The notes below the pieces were generated by a model. The model did no database searches. It saw only the letters and a list, made by a program, of their open reading frames with translations, and was not told the DNA's origin. This document shows, piece after piece, positions 9,154-16,538 of a stretch of DNA of 64,000 nt (its first letter is position 1; every line of letters begins with the position of its first letter). The position numbers and the translations under genes were made by a program. The DNA is from Anthropogastromicrobium aceti (lineage in GTDB: Bacteria > Bacillota > Clostridia > Lachnospirales > Lachnospiraceae), in the NCBI RefSeq assembly GCF_025567095.1, contig NZ_JAOQJH010000018.1; one strand, 5' to 3'.

Positions 9154-9996
9154 ATGAAAGAAAAAACAAGCAGACTTTTAACATTTTTATATACAACATC
9201 AGTTGGAAATAGACTTCTTCGTATTCTTGTCAGTCCGGCAGTATCGAAGGCGGCAGGATGTGTGATGAACAGCAGATTATCTTTGATTGCTGTTTCTGGC
9301 TTTATAAAGTCACAAAATATTGATGTGTCAGAGTTTGAAAAAACAAGTTTTTCTTCCTATAATGATTTCTTTACAAGAAAGCTAAAACCAGATGCAAGAT
9401 TACTGGCGCAGGGAGATGATATACTTATCAGTCCATGTGATGCAAAGCTTACGATTTTTCCAATCACGAATGATTCACGCTTTTTGATCAAACAAGGTCA
9501 GTATACAGTACAGAGTCTGCTTCGTGATGAAAAACTGGCAAAACAGTTTGAAGGCGGTATTTTGTGGCAGCTTCGCTTAAGTGTAGATGATTATCACCGC
9601 TATATTTATCCAGTGAGCGGCAGACGTTCTCATGAGCGCACAATTAATGGTGTTTTCCATACGGTGCAGCCGATTGCGCTTGAACATTGCCCAGTATATA
9701 AGGAAAACACCAGAAAGTATTGTATTATTAAGACGAATGAATTTGGCACGATTTTAATGATGGAAGTCGGTGCAATGATGGTTGGACGAATTACCAACCA
9801 TGAAGCAGAGCCAGGTTATGTGACTCGCGGCGAGGAAAAAGGATATTTTGAATTTGGCGGCTCTACCATTATACTTCTGACGCAAAAAGGTGCTGTTCTT
9901 CCAAGAAAGAATATTTTGTACCGAAGCGCCAGGGGAGAAGAAACGCGTATAAGACAGGGAGAAAAGATAGGAAAAGTTAATAATAATCAGCGATGA
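9154..9996 (+). CDS. psd: Phosphatidylserine decarboxylase proenzyme
   Basis: 280 residues. It converts phosphatidylserine to phosphatidylethanolamine at the membrane. The self-cleavage site is GST at 236-238 (context FEFGGSTIILL), where Ser becomes the pyruvoyl group. The upstream conserved His lies in LSVDDYHRYIYPVSG, and EVGAMMVGRI is also typical. The gene starts 9 bases after pssA, with only a weak ribosome binding site, which suggests coupling. It ends 4 bases before the stop of the convergent histidine kinase, with no clear terminator between them. Confidence 0.93.
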   Translation: MKEKTSRLLTFLYTTSVGNRLLRILVSPAVSKAAGCVMNSRLSLIAVSGFIKSQNIDVSEFEKTSFSSYNDFFTRKLKPDARLLAQGDDILISPCDAKLTIFPITNDSRFLIKQGQYTVQSLLRDEKLAKQFEGGILWQLRLSVDDYHRYIYPVSGRRSHERTINGVFHTVQPIALEHCPVYKENTRKYCIIKTNEFGTILMMEVGAMMVGRITNHEAEPGYVTRGEEKGYFEFGGSTIILLTQKGAVLPRKNILYRSARGEETRIRQGEKIGKVNNNQR

Positions 9997-10000
9997 TTTT

Positions 10001-11167
10001 TTACAGCGGCAGCTTAAGGATGATAGTACTTCCTTCGCTGTCGCTTTCGCTTACATAAACTGTTCCATTATGAAGCTGTGCAATTTCGGCAACTAGTGCA
10101 AGTCCAAGACCGGCACCGCCCATTGTGCGGCTTCTTGATTTATCAACACAGAAAAAAGGTGTAAAGATTTTTTCTTGATTTTCAGGAGCAATGCCAATTC
10201 CTGTATCCTTGATGCTAATTAAGGCAAATCCATTTTCATCTTTTATATTAATGTGCACACTTCCATCGGGATGATTGTACTTGATTGCATTTTCAACAAG
10301 ATTAAAAACAGCACGGTAGAGAAGAAGATAGCTTCCAGTGACGATACAGTCTGTTTCAGATTGGGAAAGCTTAATCTGCTTTTGATCAGCAATTGGTGCA
10401 AGATCACAGAGAACTTCATCAGCGAGTGCTGCAAGGCTTATTGTATCAGAGCGTTTTACACGCTGCATTCCAGTCATATCAAGCAAAATCGAAGCTAAAT
10501 GGCTAAGACGGTTTGTCTGCTCAAGAATCGTGGAAAAAAGTGTCTGGTATTCTGAAACGGAAGGTTCTTTCTTTTTGGAAAATACTTCAAGATTTGTCTG
10601 CATTACAGCAAGCGGAGTTCGAAGCTCATGGGCTGCGTTGGCAGAAAACTGCTTTTGAACGTCAAATGCGTTATTCAAACGGGCAAGCATCTGATTAAAG
10701 GCTTCTGTCAGCTTAGAAATTTCATCATGGCTTTCTGGAACATCAATGGAAACAGAAAGATTCTGTGCCTGAATATCAGAAATTTTTTTACTGAGGCTGC
10801 GAAGCGGAGCAAGGCTTTTACGTGTAAGAAACCAAGTTGACAGACTGCTTATTAAAATAACAACAATGGTTACAGCAAGACTTTTGATCATGAAAAGCTG
10901 CTTTGTCTGGGCAAGCTGATCATTAATTTGCGGAAACAGCATAGATGGATCAACCTGAAATGTGATAGGGGAAGAGTCATTCTGATCAATATGGATCGCG
11001 TAATCGTGCAGATCATCCATTCCAGAGACGGCAGAATGACTTATAAAAAAATACATAAAAATGCAGGCAACTGTGACAAGAAGTGTTGTCAGCGCAGTAA
11101 GACGCCATTGAAGCGTCATTTTTGCAAAGAAGGAGCGCAGAGGCGCTTTTTTTTGTGTGTGAGTCAT
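10001..11167 (-). CDS. Sensor histidine kinase (OmpR-system partner)
   Basis: 388 residues. Two membrane segments flank a short extracytoplasmic part. These are followed by a HAMP region, the dimerisation/phosphoacceptor motif AHELRTPLAVMQT, and the ATP-binding domain with NLVENAIKYN (N box), DTGIGIAPENQEKIF (G1) and GGAGLGLALV (G2). It would autophosphorylate on His and pass phosphate to the adjacent regulator. A start at 11200 overlaps the regulator and has no ribosome binding site. The ATG at 11167 has AAAGGA at 6-base spacing and is preferred. The signal sensed is unknown; the divergent redox module suggests an envelope redox cue, which is inference. Confidence 0.9.
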   Translation of the reverse strand: MTHTQKKAPLRSFFAKMTLQWRLTALTTLLVTVACIFMYFFISHSAVSGMDDLHDYAIHIDQNDSSPITFQVDPSMLFPQINDQLAQTKQLFMIKSLAVTIVVILISSLSTWFLTRKSLAPLRSLSKKISDIQAQNLSVSIDVPESHDEISKLTEAFNQMLARLNNAFDVQKQFSANAAHELRTPLAVMQTNLEVFSKKKEPSVSEYQTLFSTILEQTNRLSHLASILLDMTGMQRVKRSDTISLAALADEVLCDLAPIADQKQIKLSQSETDCIVTGSYLLLYRAVFNLVENAIKYNHPDGSVHINIKDENGFALISIKDTGIGIAPENQEKIFTPFFCVDKSRSRTMGGAGLGLALVAEIAQLHNGTVYVSESDSEGSTIILKLPL

Positions 11168-11192
11168 AAGAATCCTTTCCTTATTTAAATGT

Positions 11193-11876
11193 TTAATCAT
11201 TACAGCAGTCTGCGTTAAGCAGATATCCTTCGCCTATCTTATTTTGAATAGGATCGTATCCAAGAGCTGCGCGAAGCTTCTTTCTAAGCGATGAGATATG
11301 AACACGGATGGAATTACTGAAGCTGTTGACACTTCCGTCCCAGATATGCTCAATCAATTCTTCAGGACTGATTACCCGATCTGGATGAAGAAGAAAATAT
11401 TCTAACAGGCTGCTTTCTTTTCGCGTTAGGGAAAGTGGCATATGATCAATCTGGGCAAGTCTTGTTTTTGTGTCAAATGATATGCGGCCGCAAGTCAGGC
11501 AGATATTTTCCTGAATAAATTTGCGCCGTGTGAGGCTTCGTATTCTAGCCTCAAGCTCTTCAAAATGGAAAGGTTTTGTAAGATAATCATTTGCACCAAG
11601 ATCAAGTCCCTCCACCTTATCCTGAATTTGAGTTCTGGCAGAAAGGATGATAACTGGTGTGGATGAGTTTTCAGCGCGAAGCTGCTGTAAAATGGAAAGA
11701 CCGTCCATTCCTGGAAGATTAAGGTCAAGCAAAATAAGATCGAATGGTTCTGTCAGACAAAGATCTAGTCCTTCATTTCCGTCCATGCAGGTGTCCACCT
11801 CGTATCCATCAAGGCGAAGTCCTTCAGCGATAGAGCTGCAAAGCTGTGCTTCATCTTCGATTACTAAAATATGCAT
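11193..11876 (-). CDS. OmpR/PhoB-family response regulator
   Basis: 227 residues. The receiver domain has acidic residues in VIEDEAQ, phosphoacceptor Asp in LILLDLNLPGMDG, and Lys in YLTKPF. The C-terminal winged helix contains LTRKESSLLEYFLLHPDRVIS and NSIRVHISSLRKKL. It is probably transcribed with the kinase and divergently from the thioredoxin gene at 12032, whose promoter region contains a TGTTAA/TTAACA inverted repeat that is a possible binding site. GGGGAA precedes the ATG. Confidence 0.94.
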   Translation of the reverse strand: MHILVIEDEAQLCSSIAEGLRLDGYEVDTCMDGNEGLDLCLTEPFDLILLDLNLPGMDGLSILQQLRAENSSTPVIILSARTQIQDKVEGLDLGANDYLTKPFHFEELEARIRSLTRRKFIQENICLTCGRISFDTKTRLAQIDHMPLSLTRKESSLLEYFLLHPDRVISPEELIEHIWDGSVNSFSNSIRVHISSLRKKLRAALGYDPIQNKIGEGYLLNADCCND

Positions 11877-11940
11877 ATCTTCATTCCCCTTTCAAAAATA
11901 GTTATTTTTTTTAAGTATATCATACGAATAATAAAATAGT

Positions 11941-11992
11941 TGTTAAAAAATAAAATTTCTTAACACTGATTTTATACAGCGTATGTTATAAT
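11941..11992 (+). promoter_or_regulatory. Candidate operator and promoter -10 upstream of the redox module
   Basis: TGTTAA at the left and TTAACA at about 11960-11965 form an inverted repeat. TATAAT at 11987-11992 is a good -10 for the gene starting at 12032, with no clear -35, as expected for an activated promoter. Control by the divergent OmpR-type regulator is inferred. Confidence 0.4.
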
Positions 11993-12031
11993 CGCCTCAG
12001 ATCAAAACAAAGAAAGGAAGGATCATAAGAA

Positions 12032-13255
12032 ATGAGAAGAAATAGATTACATATTGGAGTATTAGTAAAGGCATATTTAGCAGCAGGTGTGATTGGAGTA
12101 TCATCCTTAGGTGCATTTGCAGCACCTGTATTTGCAGCAAAGAATGATAGCAACAAGGAGACAACGACTGGAGAGGCAATCCCGGCAGGAGAGGCAGTCT
12201 CGGCAGGAGAAGCAGTCCCGGCAGGAGAAGCAGTCCCGGCAGGAGAAGCAGTTTCCTCCGATATGATCTCTGGAACATTTACACCATCTGAGATTTCCTG
12301 GAAGGTTCAGGATTCTTATGAGTTTCCATTCATGGGTCTGAATTTTACATTAACAGATAAGCTGTTAAAGCAGATGGAAGATGGAAAGGTTGCAATGCTG
12401 ACAGATGAGAACTGGAATGAGGAAGGCGATGCAATTTCTTATGCATTCTTTAGCTGGTATACAATGACAGAAGAGCAGCGTGATGCTGTCATTGAGAAAA
12501 TGGGAACTGGCTATGATGACTGGGTAAAGAGTCTTGGAAAGATTGGAACTCTTGGAGTATACAGTACAGATGTGACAGATCAGTTAGATGAACTGACTGG
12601 TTGCACAGAGCACACAAAGCTTGGCGAGAGCAGTGATGGAAAATATGAGTATTATTTAAGTATTAGCAAGGATGCAGATAAGAAGCTGAAAAAGGAATTA
12701 GAAAAGACAAAGACAGAGCTGACTGACATGGCAGAATTTCAGCAGATGTCCGCATTCGATCAGCCAATCGATATGGTGCAGCAGGATGGCGATAATGTTG
12801 GAAAGTTTGAGATGACAGGTATTGATAAGAAAACTTATACTGAGGATATGTTTAGTGAGTATGATCTTACACTGGTAAATGTATTTACAACATGGTGCTC
12901 TCCATGTGTTAATGAGATTCCGGAGCTTGAGAAGCTGTATCAGGAGCTTAAGGATCAGGGCGTTGGTGTAACAGGTGTTGTATTAGATACGGCAGACAGC
13001 GAAGGCAATCAGGACGAACAGGCCATCAAAAAGGCAGAGCTTCTTCAGGAAAAGACAAAGGCTACCTATCCATTCCTGATCCCGGACAAGAATATGATGA
13101 ATGGACGTCTTCAGGGCATCTCCGCATTCCCGGAAACCTTCTTTGTAGATAAAAATGGAAACATTGTAGGCGAAACATATTCTGGAAGCCATACACTTGA
13201 AGAGTGGAAGGAAATTGTGGAAAAAGAGTTAAGCGCAATCAAGGAAAATAATTGA
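12032..13255 (+). CDS. Secreted TlpA-like thioredoxin-fold protein
   Basis: 407 residues. An N-terminal signal peptide (about 1-36, ending FAAPVFAAK) is followed by a low-complexity block of GEAVPA-type hexapeptides (about 47-75). A middle region of unknown function (about 85-245) comes next, with three aromatic-rich segments and a lysine-rich helix. The C-terminal redoxin domain (about 255-405) has active site WCSPC with Cys289 and Cys292, and cis-Pro in ISAFPETFFVD. It would act outside the membrane in thiol-disulfide exchange, with electrons plausibly supplied by the membrane Fe-S protein two genes on. The middle domain is not recognised. Confidence 0.85.
   Translation: MRRNRLHIGVLVKAYLAAGVIGVSSLGAFAAPVFAAKNDSNKETTTGEAIPAGEAVSAGEAVPAGEAVPAGEAVSSDMISGTFTPSEISWKVQDSYEFPFMGLNFTLTDKLLKQMEDGKVAMLTDENWNEEGDAISYAFFSWYTMTEEQRDAVIEKMGTGYDDWVKSLGKIGTLGVYSTDVTDQLDELTGCTEHTKLGESSDGKYEYYLSISKDADKKLKKELEKTKTELTDMAEFQQMSAFDQPIDMVQQDGDNVGKFEMTGIDKKTYTEDMFSEYDLTLVNVFTTWCSPCVNEIPELEKLYQELKDQGVGVTGVVLDTADSEGNQDEQAIKKAELLQEKTKATYPFLIPDKNMMNGRLQGISAFPETFFVDKNGNIVGETYSGSHTLEEWKEIVEKELSAIKENN
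12170..12255 (+). repeat. Tandem 18-bp repeat inside the thioredoxin gene
   Basis: Four full copies and one partial copy of an 18-bp unit encode GEAIPA, GEAVSA, GEAVPA, GEAVPA, GEAVS. It is in frame and sits just after the signal peptide, as a linker. Confidence 0.9.
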
Positions 13256-13256
13256 T

Positions 13257-13439
13257 ATGAAAATAATGCAAAATAAAATGGTGTCTAGGGCGAATGCAGC
13301 CCTGGACTCCAAATGGACAGGACTTTGTCTGGCAGTGGTCGGACTGTTGATGATGGCGTTTGGTATTTTTCGCGGTGAGATGGCAGTTGTATTTACTAAG
13401 GCGATTAATATTTGTATGGAGTGTATAGGAATTGGATAA
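13257..13439 (+). CDS. CD1871A-family CXXC-containing small membrane protein
   Basis: 60 residues. A single membrane helix (about 20-40, TGLCLAVVGLLMMAFGIF) is followed by RGEMAVVFTKAINICMECIGIG, ending in the CXXC motif (CMEC) that defines the CD1871A family known from Clostridia. It starts one base after the thioredoxin stop and overlaps the next gene's possible start by 8 bases, so the three are almost certainly co-transcribed. Function is unknown; the paired cysteines beside a thioredoxin and an Fe-S protein suggest a thiol relay in the membrane (inference). Internal ATGs at 13266 and 13278 are alternative starts. Confidence 0.8.
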   Translation: MKIMQNKMVSRANAALDSKWTGLCLAVVGLLMMAFGIFRGEMAVVFTKAINICMECIGIG

Positions 13440-14334
13440 GAAAATGGCTCAGGAAAAAACAAGTAAGAAAAAAACAAATAAAGTAAGTGATGCAAAGCGC
13501 CATGGCATTCAGGCAGTGTGGGCATTTTTGACAAACAGCCATGTATCAGGCTTTGTAACAGGAAAAATTTACACGGGAAAATTAAAAAATGTCTGCGTAC
13601 CTGGACTCAACTGTTATTCCTGTCCAGGAGCTGTCGGAGCCTGTCCAATAGGTTCTTTGCAGGCTGTTGTGGGCAGCTGGAATTTTAAGATGGCTTATTA
13701 TGTTGTTGGCTTTTTGATTTTTATTGGAGCCATTTTTGGAAGACTGATCTGTGGCTTTTTATGTCCATTTGGACTAATACAGGATCTGTTAAATAAAATT
13801 CCTTTTCCGAAAAAAATTCGTACCTTTAAGGGAGATAAGTTGCTTCGCAAGCTGAAATATGTAATATTTGCTGTGTTTGTTATTTTGCTTCCTATGTTTT
13901 TAGTGGACATTATGGGACAGGGCTCACCATATTTTTGCAAGCTTATATGTCCGGCTGGAACGCTTGAGGGTGGTATACCGCTTGCACTGTTAAATAAATC
14001 AATGCGCAGTGCACTTGGTGCTCTGTATGTTTGGAAGAATGCAATTTTGGTTGTAACAATCATTCTCTCAATTATAATTTACAGACCATTCTGCAAATAT
14101 ATTTGTCCGCTTGGAGCATTTTACTCCGTTTTCAACAAAGTATCGTTTTTCAAATATCGTGTCAACAAAGAAAAATGTGTTGGCTGTGGAAAATGCGCAA
14201 AGGTTTGTCGTATGCAGGTAGATCCTGTTGTAAACGCAAACAGCCTAGAGTGCATTCGCTGCGGACGCTGTAAGCAGGCTTGTCCAACAGGAGCCATTAG
14301 TTGTGGTGTAAGTAGGGAAAAAAATAATATATAA
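13432..14334 (+). CDS. Polytopic 4Fe-4S binding protein, NapH/YccM type
   Basis: 300 residues with about five membrane helices. Repeated cysteine motifs of this family are present: CYSCPGAVGACPIG, CGFLCPFGLIQD, CKLICPAG, and CKYICPLGAF. Two classical ferredoxin clusters follow at the C-terminus, CVGCGKCAKVC and CIRCGRCKQACP. Such proteins move electrons across or along the cytoplasmic membrane. Here the likely acceptor is the CXXC peptide or the thioredoxin encoded upstream (inference from operon order). The start is uncertain: TTG at 13432 with GGAG ten bases upstream, or ATG at 13444. A terminator follows. Confidence 0.88.
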   Translation: MDKKMAQEKTSKKKTNKVSDAKRHGIQAVWAFLTNSHVSGFVTGKIYTGKLKNVCVPGLNCYSCPGAVGACPIGSLQAVVGSWNFKMAYYVVGFLIFIGAIFGRLICGFLCPFGLIQDLLNKIPFPKKIRTFKGDKLLRKLKYVIFAVFVILLPMFLVDIMGQGSPYFCKLICPAGTLEGGIPLALLNKSMRSALGALYVWKNAILVVTIILSIIIYRPFCKYICPLGAFYSVFNKVSFFKYRVNKEKCVGCGKCAKVCRMQVDPVVNANSLECIRCGRCKQACPTGAISCGVSREKNNI

Positions 14335-14355
14335 AATTAGAATAACTTTACATCT

Positions 14356-14385
14356 GGCAAGGCGAAAAAAGCCTTGCCTTTTTTT
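14356..14385 (+). terminator. Rho-independent terminator after the redox operon
   Basis: GGCAAGGC pairs perfectly with GCCTTGCC around a 7-base A-rich loop and is followed by seven T. Confidence 0.95.
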
Positions 14386-14472
14386 GTGAAAAAGCGTAAA
14401 GTGAACCTTGTAACATTGAGAATGAATCTGGTGCTAGAAAAATTTGACGAGAGAAAAAGGAGAGAAAAAGCG

Positions 14473-16473
14473 ATGAAGATTCCATTTGACGTGAAGATGT
14501 TAACAAGTGGGGCATCCCTTTTAGAGCAGGAGAAAGACAGTGCTTTATTGAAGCTGTCAAAGGATGGAGCGGGTATTGTGCTGCCGTGGGATGTAATGAA
14601 AAATGAGCGCTACTTTATGTTTAAGATTGAGACACTTGAGGAACATTGTGATGCTTTCAATGTGTATGTGTATGGCAAGGATGATGAGCCAACGATGACG
14701 ATTCGTTTTGGCATTCTTCCGCAGATTACAACACAGATTTGTTTGGATAAGGAGTGGTTTAAAGCAGGTGTGCTGTTTCCAGAGGCACTTCCGGGGGAGC
14801 TTAAGATTGTCTGCCATGGTGGACGAATTGTGCCAGAAGAAATTACACGTATTGAGATGAAGACTATTCCAGTATTTCATGATATTACCGTGCGTATCAG
14901 CAACATGGCATTAACGGATACATACCCAGAAGATGTTAAGCTTTTGAATGTTAAGCTTGTCGATAGTCTTGGACAGAATAGGCGAAAGGAATGGTCAGGC
15001 AAGACAAAGGATATTGAGTCGTTAAAAAGCATTCTTGAAAAACAAGTCAAAGACGGCGAAGAAGGTTATCCATTTGAAAATTGGTCAAAATGGGGTGGCT
15101 GGAAAAATAAAAAGCTGGCCAAGGGCACAGGCTTTTTTACAAAATATAAGGCAGATGGCAAGTGGTGGCTTGCAGATCCAGACGGTTATGCGTTTTTTAG
15201 TGCAGGACCAGACTGCGTGAATGTGCCAGTGGACTGTCGTGTTGATGGAATTGAAAAATGGCTGGATTGGCTGCCAGATGAGAAAGAACCGGCATATGCA
15301 GAAATGTTTTCACCAGACCGCGTATTTAAGGATAGAAAAAGAAATGCAAAGATGTTCTCCTATGCAGGTGCCAATTTATATCGTGTGTTTGGTGAAGACT
15401 GGTATCAGATATGGAAGAAGATGATGGCAGGACAGCTGATGCAGATGGGCATGAATACGCTTGGCAACTGGAGTGATCAGCGCCTTTTTGAAAATACACC
15501 GATACCATATGTAACTTCACTTCCAGAATTTCCGGAGACAAAAAAGAAAATTTTCCGTGATTTTCCAGATGTATTAAGTGATGAGTATAAAGAAAACGCG
15601 AAAAATAATGCAAAGGCACTTGCAGCAAGGAAGAATGATCCGATGATGATCGGCTATTTCCTTAGAAATGAGCCAAGCTGGGCATTTGTGGATAATTTGG
15701 TGCTGGCAGACGAGGTACTCTATAATCCGGAGCGCACAGTATGTAAGGAAAAGCTGATTGCGGCTTTAAAGGAAAAATATCAGACTGTGGAGGCATTAAA
15801 CACAGCATGGAACACAAAGTTTAATGACTTTGACGATCTGTATCAGCCGATTCGTGATGCATCAGCTAAATCTGAGGCTGCAAAAGAAGATCAGAAAACA
15901 TTCTCAAAAGAGATGCTTCGCGCTTATGTTGAGATTCCGTCAAAAGCATGTCGAGAAGTCGATCCAAATCATATGATTCTTGGTATGAGATGGGCATGGA
16001 TTTCCGATCCAGATCTTGCAACGGGATGGGAGAATTTTGATGTATTTTCCATTAACTGTTATGCAGTCGATCCAACAGAAGCAATCTCTCATGTGGTAGA
16101 GCTTGGTGTAGATCTGCCTGTTATGATTGGCGAATTTCATTTTGGAGCACTAGATACAGGCTTATCAGCAACAGGACTTGAGGGTGTACTGACACAAAAA
16201 GATCGTGGAAAAGCCTACCGCTATTATTGCGAGCGTGTAGCAGCTCATCCAAATGGTGTTGGCTGCCACTATTTCCAGTGTTATGATCAGTTTGTTCTTG
16301 GTCGTTTTGACGGAGAAAATTATAACATTGGTTTGTTTGACATTTGCTCACGTCCATATCAGGATATGGCGTCTTATGTAAAGCAGTGCAGCGAAGCTAT
16401 GTATGAGATTTCGGATGGCACAAAGGTGCCTACAGATGAAAAGGCAGAAAGCATTCCGATGATTGCGTATTAA
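14473..16473 (+). CDS. Clan GH-A glycoside hydrolase, agarase/GH42-like
   Basis: 666 residues with no signal peptide, so probably cytoplasmic. An N-terminal beta-rich region (about 1-170) precedes a TIM-barrel region opening with KWWLADPDGYAFFSAGPD, a pattern shared by agarase-like (GH50-type) enzymes. Candidate acid/base is Glu400 in LRNEPSW, and candidate nucleophile is Glu554 in IGEFHFG, the NEP and EFH spacing expected of clan GH-A. The frame is open back into the preceding terminator; the ATG at 14473 has AAGGAGA at 9-base spacing. The exact CAZy family and substrate are not assigned. Co-location with an alpha-mannosidase and a GH43 suggests plant or host glycan breakdown. Confidence 0.7.
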   Translation: MKIPFDVKMLTSGASLLEQEKDSALLKLSKDGAGIVLPWDVMKNERYFMFKIETLEEHCDAFNVYVYGKDDEPTMTIRFGILPQITTQICLDKEWFKAGVLFPEALPGELKIVCHGGRIVPEEITRIEMKTIPVFHDITVRISNMALTDTYPEDVKLLNVKLVDSLGQNRRKEWSGKTKDIESLKSILEKQVKDGEEGYPFENWSKWGGWKNKKLAKGTGFFTKYKADGKWWLADPDGYAFFSAGPDCVNVPVDCRVDGIEKWLDWLPDEKEPAYAEMFSPDRVFKDRKRNAKMFSYAGANLYRVFGEDWYQIWKKMMAGQLMQMGMNTLGNWSDQRLFENTPIPYVTSLPEFPETKKKIFRDFPDVLSDEYKENAKNNAKALAARKNDPMMIGYFLRNEPSWAFVDNLVLADEVLYNPERTVCKEKLIAALKEKYQTVEALNTAWNTKFNDFDDLYQPIRDASAKSEAAKEDQKTFSKEMLRAYVEIPSKACREVDPNHMILGMRWAWISDPDLATGWENFDVFSINCYAVDPTEAISHVVELGVDLPVMIGEFHFGALDTGLSATGLEGVLTQKDRGKAYRYYCERVAAHPNGVGCHYFQCYDQFVLGRFDGENYNIGLFDICSRPYQDMASYVKQCSEAMYEISDGTKVPTDEKAESIPMIAY

Positions 16474-16538
16474 ATTTGCAATTGTTTTTCATTAAATTTT
16501 TGTTAGGCATATGGCATATATGGAAAGGAAATAGTATT

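Noticed and set aside
14374..14472. Upstream extension of the GH-A hydrolase
   Set aside because: It begins inside a strong terminator and has no ribosome binding site; the ATG at 14473 has one.
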